In this document: positions 1-6,109 of the stretch, one piece after another
Numbering within the stretch: position 1 is the stretch's first letter
How the letters are laid out: every line of letters starts with the position of its first letter
Origin: Pseudomonadota bacterium
GTDB lineage: Bacteria > Pseudomonadota > Gammaproteobacteria > Halothiobacillales > Halothiobacillaceae
Length of the DNA: 11,651 nt
Direction of reading: 5' to 3'
NCBI GenBank assembly: GCA_021795795.1
Contig: JAJYPA010000233.1
Location: forward strand, 1 to 11,651
Position numbers and translations under genes: made by a program
The notes under the pieces: model-generated
What the model was told of the DNA's origin: nothing
Database searches by the model: none
The model's input: only the letters and a program-made list of their open reading frames with translations

Positions 1-303
1 GATCCGCTCGATCTGCGTCGCAAATACTGGCTGAAACACACGACCAGGCAAGTCACCGCGCGCATCACGAAAATCGATACGTTACTCGACGTCAATACGC
101 AGCAGAAGCACCCGGCCGATGCCCTGCGACTGAATGACATCGCCAGCATCACGCTGAATGTGCAGCAGCCGCTCGCCGCCGATGCCTATGACGCCATTCG
201 TTCGACCGGTGCCTTCGTTTTGATTGATGAAGTGACACATCAAACTGTCGCGGCCGGGATGATCCGTCTCGACGACTCCGGGGTGGGCAATGGCGCCTGC
301 TGA
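1..303 (+). CDS. cysN: Sulfate adenylyltransferase subunit 1 (CysN), C-terminal fragment
   Basis: The frame is open from base 1 to TGA at 301-303, giving the last 100 residues of a protein that starts outside the window. The segment RKYWLKHTTRQVTARI and the ending TGAFVLIDEVTHQTVAAGMI match the final EF-Tu-like beta-barrel domain of CysN. CysN is the GTPase subunit that, with CysD, makes adenosine 5'-phosphosulfate from ATP and sulfate in the cytoplasm. The G domain is not visible here. The protein stops soon after the AAGMI motif, so this is not a CysNC fusion carrying APS kinase. It leads directly into siroheme genes on the same strand, which fits assimilatory sulfate reduction. The family call is firm; a related EF-Tu-type GTPase is a much weaker alternative. 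Confidence 0.9.
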   Translation, partial: DPLDLRRKYWLKHTTRQVTARITKIDTLLDVNTQQKHPADALRLNDIASITLNVQQPLAADAYDAIRSTGAFVLIDEVTHQTVAAGMIRLDDSGVGNGAC

Positions 304-314
304 CCGCTGGAGGA

Positions 315-336
315 CCCCCTCTGTGAGCAGAGGGGG
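315..336 (+). promoter_or_regulatory. Perfect hairpin over the SUMT start codon
   Basis: CCCCCTCTG (315-323) and CAGAGGGGG (328-336) form a perfect 9-bp stem with the loop TGAG. The stem begins just after the GGAGG ribosome-binding site (309-313), and the candidate GTG start (323-325) sits at its top. The cysN stop codon ends at 303, so ribosomes finishing cysN would reach and open it. I infer control of cobA translation by coupling to cysN. No T-tract follows (next bases TTATGG), so it is not a standard intrinsic terminator. Confidence 0.55.
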
Positions 337-1144
337 TTATGGTAACAGCGGGAAAGTCTGGATTGTCGGGGCGGGTCCGGGTGACCCGGACCTGCTGACC
401 CTGAAGGCGGCCGCCCTTGTGGGTACGGCCGATATCATCTTTCATGACGCCCTGGTCAATCCACGCATTCTGGACATGGCCCGGCCGGACACCAAATTGG
501 TGGATGTAGGCAAACGGGGCGGCAGACCCTCCGCTTCTCAGGTGAGCATTCAGACGCGGATGATCCACGCCGCGCGGCAAGGTATGCGTGTAGTGCGCCT
601 CAAGGGGGGGGACCCGTTTATTTTTGGACGCGGTGGTGAGGAGTGCATGGCGCTGTGGACGGCGGGTATCGACCATGAAGTGGTGCCCGGCATCACCAGC
701 AGCCTTGCGGCGGCAGCTTGTGCCGCGGTGCCACTGACTTACCGCAGTATCAGCCAATCCGTCCTGTTGATAACGGGACACGAGGCCCCGGATGCCCCGC
801 CGGTGGACTGGCCCCATGTCGCAAAGTCAGCGGATACCCTGGTCATTCATATGGGAATAGCCCGTATAACGGAGATTCAGGACGGCTTGATCGCCGGTGG
901 ACGGCACCCGGATACGCCGGTACTGGCCATGCAATGGGCAACCTTGCCGCACCAGCGCCAGGTGTACGCCCGGTTAAACGATTTTGCCGATGTCATTCGC
1001 GAAGCGAATTTGGACAGCCCGGCAATCCTCATTGTGGGCGAAGCGGTACGCCTGTCGCAACAATTGTCACGTGGAATGAACACCACTTCTGATGTCTCCG
1101 TCGGCCCGGAACAGCAGTATTTATCAGCGGTTGTCAGTGCATGA
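323..1144 (+). CDS. cobA: Uroporphyrinogen-III C-methyltransferase (SUMT, CobA/CysG-C type)
   Basis: The enzyme uses two S-adenosylmethionine molecules to methylate uroporphyrinogen III at C2 and C7, giving precorrin-2 for siroheme or cobalamin. Visible motifs are VGAGPGDPDLLTLKA near the N-terminus, RLKGGDPFIFGRGGEE near residues 92-107 and VVPGITSSLAAAA with PLTYR after it, all hallmarks of the tetrapyrrole methylase fold. I prefer GTG at 323 because GGAGG at 309-313 lies 9 nt upstream. An in-frame ATG at 290, inside the end of cysN, would add 11 residues but has only a weak GGTGGG upstream. The length of about 273 aa is normal for a stand-alone SUMT. There is no CysG-type N-terminal dehydrogenase/chelatase domain. 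That step probably falls partly to the next gene, with which it overlaps by 4 bp (ATGA). The hairpin 315-336 covers the GTG start. Confidence 0.93.
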   Translation: MSRGGYGNSGKVWIVGAGPGDPDLLTLKAAALVGTADIIFHDALVNPRILDMARPDTKLVDVGKRGGRPSASQVSIQTRMIHAARQGMRVVRLKGGDPFIFGRGGEECMALWTAGIDHEVVPGITSSLAAAACAAVPLTYRSISQSVLLITGHEAPDAPPVDWPHVAKSADTLVIHMGIARITEIQDGLIAGGRHPDTPVLAMQWATLPHQRQVYARLNDFADVIREANLDSPAILIVGEAVRLSQQLSRGMNTTSDVSVGPEQQYLSAVVSA

Positions 1145-1491
1145 CAGCAGCCCATTTATTGCTGGCGCATGGTTCTCGCGACCCGGAATGGCGCCTTCCA
1201 TTTGAAACCTTGGCAGCCAACTTGAAGGCAACCCACCCGGAACGCCTTATCAGGCTATGTTACCTCGAACTGTGGCGCCCTACGCTGACGGATGCAATTC
1301 AGGATGAATATGGCCGCGGGGTCAGTGATTTCAGAATCTCCCCGCTGTTCTGGAGCCGTGGACGCCATCTCAGAGAGGATCTTCCGCACCTGATCGACAC
1401 GGTGAGGGTCCCAGGGATGCAGATCCGCATTGACGGGCCATTGGGACTCAATGAATGGATATTACGGGCAGCCTTAACTGCCCTGGCTTGA
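1141..1491 (+). CDS. Short CbiX/SirB-type sirohydrochlorin chelatase
   Basis: CbiX-type chelatases insert Fe2+ (siroheme) or Co2+ (cobalamin) into sirohydrochlorin. This 116-aa protein is about half the length of two-domain bacterial CbiX/CbiK and matches the short, homodimeric CbiX(S) form. Visible features are the LLLAHGSRDPEWR motif with His10, YLELWRPTL with Glu43, and SPLFWSRGRHLREDLP with His76. His10 and His76 match the two metal-handling histidines known in the short family. The ATG overlaps the methyltransferase stop (ATGA at 1141-1144), which points to translational coupling. Next to cysN and a SUMT, the iron (siroheme, sulfite reductase) role is more likely than cobalt. The metal cannot be told from sequence alone. 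The NAD-dependent precorrin-2 dehydrogenase is not in the window. Confidence 0.85.
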   Translation: MTAAHLLLAHGSRDPEWRLPFETLAANLKATHPERLIRLCYLELWRPTLTDAIQDEYGRGVSDFRISPLFWSRGRHLREDLPHLIDTVRVPGMQIRIDGPLGLNEWILRAALTALA

Positions 1492-1520
1492 TGTTTTATC
1501 CTGACAACCAGGAGCACATA

Positions 1521-2033
1521 ATGAGCAATAAAGAGGCGGTAGTTCATATTTATATTTTTAAGAATAGTGAGCATCATATTGTAGCATGCCAGTTGGACGA
1601 CTCTAAGAATATATCTTTAGGCTTTTCTCTGAACGATGTGCAACTCACTCCATTGCATATGCTAAATATGGCTCTTGGGCAATGTCTGGCGGAACTCACC
1701 TTGCGGTTTCTGGAGCGCCGAAGCCTAAAAACATCTTGCCTGATAACGATCCGCACGAGCGTAACGGCCACTGGCTCGGCGCGGATTGAGGATGCGAATA
1801 TTGTACTAAAATTGCCCCTCCAATTATCATCGGATGACGAAGTGATCCTGATCAGAATGCTGCATCAGTGTCCGATACATGCAGCCATTACCGGAAGCGT
1901 TTCTATCAAGATGCAGGTATGCGAGGACCGCGAAGCCATTTCCCAGTATGAGCGGAATATATTAACGCATGTGCAGCATGCTGAAAAAGCCACACCTTTC
2001 ACCTCTGTTCCGGACTACGCCTTGCGGTTGTAG
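1521..2033 (+). CDS. OsmC-family protein
   Basis: The 170-aa product has the OsmC fold signature. A helix segment with TPLHMLNMALGQCLAELT carries Cys55, and a second site LHQCPIHAAITGSVSI carries Cys117. In OsmC/Ohr proteins these two cysteines form the peroxidatic pair that reduces organic hydroperoxides. The CPIH motif fits the broader OsmC/YhfA group better than Ohr, so the substrate is uncertain. ATG 1521 is chosen because AGGAG (1510-1514) is correctly spaced; a longer frame beginning at 1455 would run into the chelatase gene. It follows the chelatase by 29 nt on the same strand and may share its transcript. The gene is clearly more AT-rich than cobA, which hints at a separate origin. 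OsmC-like genes are often found near sulfur-assimilation genes, but a direct link here is inference. Confidence 0.78.
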   Translation: MSNKEAVVHIYIFKNSEHHIVACQLDDSKNISLGFSLNDVQLTPLHMLNMALGQCLAELTLRFLERRSLKTSCLITIRTSVTATGSARIEDANIVLKLPLQLSSDDEVILIRMLHQCPIHAAITGSVSIKMQVCEDREAISQYERNILTHVQHAEKATPFTSVPDYALRL

Positions 2034-2039
2034 GTAATC

Positions 2040-2078
2040 TTGCGGCATCAAGACACGTCAAACACCTGCATGCCGCAA
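2040..2078. terminator. Inverted repeat between convergent genes, possible bidirectional terminator
   Basis: TTGCGGCAT (2040-2048) and ATGCCGCAA (2070-2078) are perfect 9-bp arms with a 21-nt spacer. They fill the gap between the osmC-like stop (2033) and the stop of the minus-strand gene (2079-2081). Position suggests transcript end formation or protection for both genes. The long loop and lack of a T-tract make it atypical for an intrinsic terminator. Confidence 0.4.
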
Positions 2079-2897
2079 TTAGCGACCTTTCCCTCCCTTC
2101 AAAAACCATCCTGGCCTGCGAATAAACTGACTTATTCTAGCAAAAAGAACACGTGCGGCCACTTTAAAAGGAGGGATACGAGTCACTCTGGCCAGGAAGT
2201 GACCAAAGATAACCATCCCCACGGCAGGCACAGCAAAAAACGCGATTACCCCCCATTCAAACAGCTCTGGAAAAGTTTGAGTGTTTTTTGGCGCGACTTG
2301 CTCCACCGGTGACGGGGGTTGCCATTCCTTGTTTTCACTGATGGGCGCTGCATCCATCAGGCCAGGCAATGAACCGTGCATACCGATGAGCCCTTCCGCG
2401 CGCATCGTATTAACAATAGCGACATTTTCCAAATCCATGTAAGTGGTGGTTGTCGGCCAGCCCCGCCAGACCTTGACTTCCATGCCGCCGTCCTCTTTCC
2501 AGCGCGCTATGACCGGCCCGTGGTTGATGTCACCGGTGATACTGCTGGGTTGTCCATACTTGTACTCAACCATGGCGATAATATTCTGGACTTGTCTGGT
2601 GTCATTGAAGCTGGGGAATTTATACTCGGCAAGAGCAAAGCGGTTATGCCTGTCATACTCCACCGAAAACATGCTTGCGCCTTGTAGTTGGGGCATCTGC
2701 CCATTTATTCGGTAGGCATCGGACCACTGCTGAGGGCCATTCGGAATGGGGGGAAGTCCTGCTTTCTCTAAAACCGGTGTCAAGGTGGCACGTGTTGCAT
2801 TCTGCAAGGGGACGCCAAAGAGCGTGAGTGGCACAGCCATCGCACTCCCAGCCCATACCCATAGCGATACGGCCACAATGAAACGACGCATGATCAC
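2079..2897 (-). CDS. Unrecognised exported protein with C-terminal membrane anchor
   Basis: I do not recognise this 272-aa protein. It has a typical signal peptide (MRRF basic start, hydrophobic core, AMA cleavage site near residue 21) and a long periplasmic part with no known motif. One transmembrane stretch near residues 215-235 (WGVIAFFAVPAVGMVIFG) follows, then a 35-residue strongly basic tail likely to be cytoplasmic. The periplasmic part contains a GQPSSITGD loop and alternating hydrophobic residues that fit beta structure. The start is GTG 2897, placed about 7 nt after GGAGGG; ATG 2891 is the alternative, with 12-nt spacing. It is convergent with the osmC-like gene and separated from dedA by 250 bp. 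A regulatory or envelope role cannot be assigned. Confidence 0.75.
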   Translation of the reverse strand: MIMRRFIVAVSLWVWAGSAMAVPLTLFGVPLQNATRATLTPVLEKAGLPPIPNGPQQWSDAYRINGQMPQLQGASMFSVEYDRHNRFALAEYKFPSFNDTRQVQNIIAMVEYKYGQPSSITGDINHGPVIARWKEDGGMEVKVWRGWPTTTTYMDLENVAIVNTMRAEGLIGMHGSLPGLMDAAPISENKEWQPPSPVEQVAPKNTQTFPELFEWGVIAFFAVPAVGMVIFGHFLARVTRIPPFKVAARVLFARISQFIRRPGWFLKGGKGR

Positions 2898-2931
2898 TGC
2901 TTACCCTCCTCTACTCATTGGATACCCGTAA

Positions 2932-3135
2932 TGCCCACGGGAACGATGCTGGCCTATTCACATCTGCATTTATCGCCCTACGGCACTTCGCCTTGCACTG
3001 GATACCGTAGGGTATTACAGACGACGGCTTGCCGCACATGGCCCTGATGACTCCACTTCTCTGGATGCCTCGCAAACATTGCGCATCCGTGAGCCAGTGG
3101 TGGAGCATTATGAATTACCCATGTTATGGACGTAA
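2932..3135 (+). pseudogene. Possible remnant coding segment between two minus-strand genes
   Basis: This frame is open from after TAA 2929-2931 to TAA 3133-3135. Its second half reads like protein (DTVGYYRRRLAAHGPDDST, then LRIREPVVEHYELPMLWT). There is no ATG, GTG or TTG before that part and no ribosome-binding site, so if real it is the 3' end of a broken gene. I do not recognise the family. The segment contains the inverted repeat CCCTACGG (2976-2983) / CCGTAGGG (3005-3012). Confidence 0.2.
2976..3012. repeat. 8-bp perfect inverted repeat in the dedA/exported-protein gap
   Basis: CCCTACGG (2976-2983) and CCGTAGGG (3005-3012) are perfect arms separated by 21 nt. They lie about 80-115 bp upstream of the minus-strand exported-protein gene and downstream of dedA. 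It could be an operator or an end-of-transcript hairpin for dedA. No T-tract follows on the minus strand. Confidence 0.3.
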
Positions 3136-3148
3136 TGTAAGCAAGGTA

Positions 3149-3679
3149 TCAGGCGGGGACGCGCCCCGCCAACCACCACGCGCCAAGGCCCCATGTACTC
3201 ACCCATACCACGGCACCCACCGCGCTCCAAATGGCAAAAACTGGGAATCCCATCTCCGCACTTCCCGCAATGTAGCCCTGCAACTGGCGCAGCGGCACGA
3301 TAAATCGGCCGATGGCGACCACCGGGGCGCCGAAGCGATGGAAGAAACGATGCACTTTGTCCACCATTTTCGGTTTGATCCAAACATAGCATCCGTAGCG
3401 CAGTAATCCGGCATGCCCATACTTTGCGCCCAATCCATAGGCCAGGTAGCCACCCAGAGTCGCCGACAGGATCCCTACCGGGATCACCTCCCAAATATGG
3501 AAAACGCCTTTGGCGGCAAGGAAGCATGCCGCCACAATAACCGCTTCACCAGGAGCGAAAACAACCCCCATACTTTCAGCAAACAGGATGACAACGACCG
3601 CCAAAATTCCATACCCGTGGAGGATCGGGGTAGCTGCGGCAATCAGGGAGGCCAGCGTGGATAGGAACCAGTGCATCAT
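3149..3679 (-). CDS. DedA-family integral membrane protein
   Basis: The 176-aa product has the DedA (SNARE-associated/VTT) pattern. A first hydrophobic block carries VVVILFAESMGVVFAPGEAV, with the conserved Glu and the PGE turn of a re-entrant loop. A second, around residues 120-160, reads GRFIVPLRQLQGYIAGSAEM, the R-F-x-P-x-R plus AG...M signature. Four to five membrane segments can be seen. DedA proteins are linked to lipid-carrier (undecaprenyl phosphate) or phospholipid flipping and to envelope homeostasis; which one applies here is unknown. ATG 3679 follows an AGGTGG site and overlaps by 4 bp (ATGA) the stop of the small upstream reading frame, so translation of the two is probably coupled. 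It is somewhat shorter than the roughly 200-220 aa of many DedA proteins. Confidence 0.88.
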   Translation of the reverse strand: MMHWFLSTLASLIAAATPILHGYGILAVVVILFAESMGVVFAPGEAVIVAACFLAAKGVFHIWEVIPVGILSATLGGYLAYGLGAKYGHAGLLRYGCYVWIKPKMVDKVHRFFHRFGAPVVAIGRFIVPLRQLQGYIAGSAEMGFPVFAIWSAVGAVVWVSTWGLGAWWLAGRVPA

Positions 3680-3959
3680 TTCCCACCTGGATCGCTGGCG
3701 AAATCACCGTTATTCGCTAACGGCGCCATTATGAACGGCATTTGTCCGCCCGCCAAGATGTGGGGCAACTTCCCTTTCGATTGCTGCACGGTCTTCCACT
3801 GGGCCAACTCGGGCATCACGGGCATCTCCTTGAACTTCGTCGCGTTGGCCTCGACCGTCACCTGATCCTGCAACTGAAGTAAGGCAAAAAGGGGTTGATG
3901 GCCTCAATCTGTAAGGGTTCCCGGTATACCGGGATAATGGTCCCGACCAAAAGTTTCAC
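3676..3959 (-). pseudogene. Unrecognised gene upstream of dedA, apparently frameshifted
   Basis: Two overlapping minus-strand frames read well in sequence. The first begins at GTG 3959 with VKLLVGTIIPVYREPLQIEA and INPFLPYF, then hits a stop near 3861. The second, open from 3906 and continuing from about 3876 as LQDQVTVEANATKFKE, MPELAQWKTVQQSKGKLPH and ILAGGQMPF, ends at TGA 3676-3678. One missing base near 3875 would join them into about 94 codons (PYF-Q-LQDQV). The 4-bp overlap with the dedA start supports the downstream half as genuinely translated. If there is no frameshift, the product would be a 65-aa protein from TTG 3873. I do not recognise the family. The break may be a true mutation or a sequence error. 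Confidence 0.45.
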
Positions 3960-3975
3960 CTACCGGGAAACGAAC

Positions 3976-4016
3976 AGGAGGCGCCCGTGTAGAAAATGGC
4001 ACGAACCGTGCCTCCT
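3976..4016. repeat. Nested inverted repeats at the start of the transposase-like fragment
   Basis: An outer pair AGGAGGC (3976-3982) / GCCTCCT (4010-4016) encloses an inner pair GGCACG (3998-4003) / CGTGCC (4007-4012) with a 3-nt loop. The outer and inner arms cannot form fully at the same time, because their right arms overlap. The ATG of the following fragment (3996) lies inside, so folding would hide it. It is not followed by a usable T-tract. Confidence 0.3.
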
Positions 4017-4112
4017 TTCAAGCTTGTCGCGGCAGAAGAAGCCATGACGACGCAATCCGGGTTGGTGCTATTTGGCGAAGGCTGGCAGCCGCCGCCTATC
4101 GCCCGTGCCTGA
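3996..4112 (+). pseudogene. Possible N-terminal fragment of an IS transposase
   Basis: From ATG 3996 the frame reads MARTVPPFKLVAAEEAM then TTQSGLVLFGEGW and stops at 4110-4112, 38 residues in all. The pattern PFKL...(T)xxSGLVLFGE resembles the start of IS1380/IS4-type DDE transposases, where a similar segment opens the protein. The reading soon becomes P/A-rich and stops, and I could not follow a continuation in the other frames with confidence. If correct, it is a decayed 5' stub. Family assignment is from memory of the motif only. Confidence 0.3.
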
Positions 4113-4390
4113 CGGCTGTCTTTGCGCACGCATTACCTCGACAGTGGAATGAATAATTACCCAACATTCGCCAGGAAATAATGCATCTCCGGGCAAAATC
4201 ACCCCTGAAAATCCGTCCCCTACCCCACGGCACGCTAACCTCAGAAATCAATTGCGGAAATCTGGGAATCCTCTTTACGTTGGAAATTTTCCTACTATAC
4301 TAAATTCGGGTGGCGGGCTGATCCCACGTTTACCATCCAGTGAATAAGGATGACGTTATGTACCAAGCTAATGGACAACAAGGAGGTATT
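4113..4390. other. Intergenic stretch before the PepSY gene
   Basis: Apart from the promoter noted separately, no convincing coding frame or RNA gene is visible. The composition becomes more AT-rich toward 4250-4305. A short in-frame leader from GTG 4340 or ATG 4358 precedes the preferred PepSY start but has poorer signals than ATG 4391. Confidence 0.5.
4274..4301 (+). promoter_or_regulatory. Putative sigma-70 type promoter for the PepSY-domain gene
   Basis: TATACT at 4296-4301 is a 5/6 match to the -10 box, with TTTACG at 4274-4279 as a weak -35 at 16-bp spacing. It lies in a locally AT-rich island and about 80 nt upstream of the preferred start codon. The prediction rests on sequence match only. 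Confidence 0.4.
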
Positions 4391-4795
4391 ATGAAATCCA
4401 CGTCACGCTATCTCGTTATCGCTTTACTCGCCGGTACCGTCGGCCTGGGAAGCAGTACCGCCGCTTGGGCCTATGAGGGTCAGCAGTACGCCCAGCAGGC
4501 ACACATCAGCCCGGACAAGGCAGAGGCCATCGCCATGAACGCCAGTAGACCCTGCGGATTTCGGCTGCACAAGGGTTTTTTTAACCCTCTGCAAGCACCC
4601 GCCATCGCCAAGCAGACTTGCCCCCCGAACACCGCCAAGGTCACTGGCATGAAGCTGGAAAAAGCTCCCGGCGGTAGCGGCCTGCGCTATGTTGTAGACG
4701 TTAGCCGCGAAGACCTGATGTACACTATCTCCATTGATGCAAAAACAGAGAAACTCCTGGAGATACTGATCTTGCCGGGCGGATCCAAGCCGTGA
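4391..4795 (+). CDS. Secreted PepSY-domain protein
   Basis: The 134-aa protein starts with a clear signal peptide (MKSTSRY, hydrophobic core, cleavage after AWA near residue 27). The mature part carries one PepSY-like domain: an N-terminal helix ISPDKAEAIAMNA, then strands TGMKLEKAPGG, LRYVVDVSRED and MYTISIDAKTEKLLE. PepSY domains often act as periplasmic inhibitors or modulators of proteases, or bind other periplasmic partners. An insertion between helix and strands contains Cys55 and Cys77, which could form a disulfide. ATG 4391 is chosen because AGGAGGT (4381-4387) lies just upstream. A frame from 4340 adds 17 residues that would spoil the signal peptide. A T7 run (4576-4582) inside AGGGTT/AACCCT arms is a slippage-prone spot. 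The 3' end abuts Tn3 remnants on the opposite strand. Confidence 0.82.
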   Translation: MKSTSRYLVIALLAGTVGLGSSTAAWAYEGQQYAQQAHISPDKAEAIAMNASRPCGFRLHKGFFNPLQAPAIAKQTCPPNTAKVTGMKLEKAPGGSGLRYVVDVSREDLMYTISIDAKTEKLLEILILPGGSKP

Positions 4796-4796
4796 A

Positions 4797-5192
4797 GGGC
4801 CGCCAGATGAAGCCGCTCAACCCGGCCCGCAGGTCTGCATAGCGCCACCCGGACTGACGGAAGCATCCCGCCAGCGCAATGTTTTGCGGAGCCCATCAAG
4901 CACGCAGAAGGTGTAAACACACGGGTCAACGCTGCCGTCGTCATGAAGAGCGTGCCGTTGCCAGGGCCGGGTAATCACATCTTGTGGCGCTGGCGTTTCG
5001 GACTTGGGTCTCATGGGTCCGCAGCCAATCGATGCCTGCAGCAACAGACACGCCGACTGGTCTGGCGCCAAACTGGATGTGCTGTAGCAAGGTTGGCAGA
5101 AAGACGTGCACGGTGGGCATGCACACCAGCGAATCTACATTCCCCAGGGCATGCGCCGACGCATCGTAGGATCGGGAAGTCAGGAGTAACAA
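4797..5192 (-). pseudogene. tnpA: Degenerate Tn3-family transposase (TnpA) fragment
   Basis: Three frames on the minus strand together read as an internal piece of Tn3-type transposase. From 5192 down to about 5015: FLPTLLQHIQFGARPVG and AAGIDWLRTHE. Then, in another frame to about 4865: APQDVITRPWQRHALHDDGS followed by VDPCVYTFCVLDGLRKTLRW. Then, in a third frame: GWRYADLRAGLSGF. The order and the segments YTFCVLxxLRxxLRxRD and WRYADxRAGL are strong Tn3 TnpA landmarks upstream of the catalytic DDE region. At least two frameshifts (near 5010 and 4855) inactivate it, and neither the catalytic part nor terminal repeats are seen. It is therefore a relic marking past transposition. The left end lies against the PepSY stop codon and the right end against the ribosome-binding site of the next gene. 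Confidence 0.8.
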
Positions 5193-5486
5193 ATGGCACG
5201 AGAACTGGTCTTGTCAGTAGACGCCGAAACCGGCGAGGGAATGGAGGGCGTGGCCAATTTGGTTATGCAGAAAAAACGCAAAAAATCAGAACCGATCATG
5301 ACGCTGATTGTTGGCATACTCGTGCTTGCCGCGCTCTACATAGCGATTTTTGGTGCCGACAGCCTGAATTTCTTCATCTATGGCACCATTGGAATTGGGC
5401 TCATCTTTGAGTACGGCTGGATTTGCGTGATACTCCGTGCCGCGGTCACTGGTGGTCATGATTACGAAGATACGCAGAGGAACTGA
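5193..5486 (+). CDS. Small unrecognised membrane protein with two transmembrane segments
   Basis: The 97-aa product begins with a charged, probably cytoplasmic segment (ELVLSVDAETGEGMEGVANL) and a lysine-rich stretch QKKRKKSE. Two hydrophobic helices follow, IMTLIVGILVLAALYIAIFG and FFIYGTIGIGLIFEYGWICV, separated by a short loop. It ends with an acidic tail. ATG 5193 has a good AGGAG site at 5182-5186. I do not recognise the family. It lies between Tn3 transposase debris and a TraD gene, so it may be cargo of a mobile element, but nothing in the protein shows a transfer role. Confidence 0.7.
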   Translation: MARELVLSVDAETGEGMEGVANLVMQKKRKKSEPIMTLIVGILVLAALYIAIFGADSLNFFIYGTIGIGLIFEYGWICVILRAAVTGGHDYEDTQRN

Positions 5487-5662
5487 TCGGGACTCTGGAA
5501 GCAGGCCACCCCCTGATCACACCAAAGAAGAGCGCGCGGGCTGTGTCTGCAAGGCCAACGGTTGCGCAAGATTTAAAACATGCTAAGCGTAGGAGAATAG
5601 ATTTTTATTAGGTGTGGTATGATGGCCGTATCCATACGCAACATCTTGTCAGGTGGGTGGTC

Positions 5663-6031
5663 TCATACCGGATTGCTTGCATCGGTTACTTTATCCTTCA
5701 CCTTTTTGAGGCGTATGGCTTCGTGTTGTGCCAGCATAGCAGCTCCGTGCTGCTTCCAGAGCGCCGTAGTGGTATTTTTGGCGGGATCATTCAGGGTCTT
5801 GGCAAGTGCCATAAGACCACCCAAGAGTGTGCCTTCATCGATTTCCAGGATTCCCGCCATTTCCACCAGGCCACCGGCCATGAATCGTTTATGGTTGCGG
5901 CTCTTGCATTCGACAAATTTCTTTTTCCGGTCCTGTTTTTTGCGGATACTGATGAGCGTCTCTTTGGCTCTTCTGGCGGATTCTAGGGCCGCGAGATGTC
6001 GTATTTTCGCGTTTTCTGCCTGGGATGTCAT
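5663..6031 (-). CDS. traD: TraD-family conjugal transfer protein
   Basis: The 122-aa protein has a basic coiled-coil-like N-terminal half (residues about 10-50, rich in R/K/E/A) followed by RFMAGGLVEMAGILEIDEGTLLGGLMALAKTL. That core pattern, GGLVEMAG-[IL]..-[DE]..TLLG.L, is the signature of the small TraD/MobC-like accessory proteins in relaxosome operons of mobilisable plasmids and ICEs. It is not the large TraD coupling ATPase of F plasmid. ATG 6031 is preferred to the upstream frame start at 6055 because AAGGAGG lies 6 nt before it. No relaxase, TraA/MobA or type IV secretion gene lies within this window. It is either an isolated relic of a mobilisation module or the edge of one outside the window, with no obvious damage to its own frame. 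Confidence 0.72.
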   Translation of the reverse strand: MTSQAENAKIRHLAALESARRAKETLISIRKKQDRKKKFVECKSRNHKRFMAGGLVEMAGILEIDEGTLLGGLMALAKTLNDPAKNTTTALWKQHGAAMLAQHEAIRLKKVKDKVTDASNPV

Positions 6032-6109
6032 ATGAATCCTCCTTGTGCTTTGCAAAAAGTTAATTTTTTACTCCTGTTGATGGCATAAGTGAGGCGTGTT
6101 CGAAGATTC

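Noticed and set aside
149..817. Long minus-strand frame of 222 codons opposite the cysN end and the methyltransferase
   Set aside because: Arg/His-rich low-quality composition, no start signals, and it lies wholly opposite well-supported genes.
3920..3933. Perfect 14-bp palindrome CCCGGTATACCGGG considered as an operator
   Set aside because: It falls inside the likely coding part of the frameshifted gene (I-P-V-Y-R), so codon content can explain part of it; no promoter is seen next to it. It remains a weak possibility.
4943..5410. 155-codon plus-strand frame before the small membrane protein
   Set aside because: Its first part is antisense to Tn3 transposase relics and its end overlaps the well-supported gene at 5193 in another frame.
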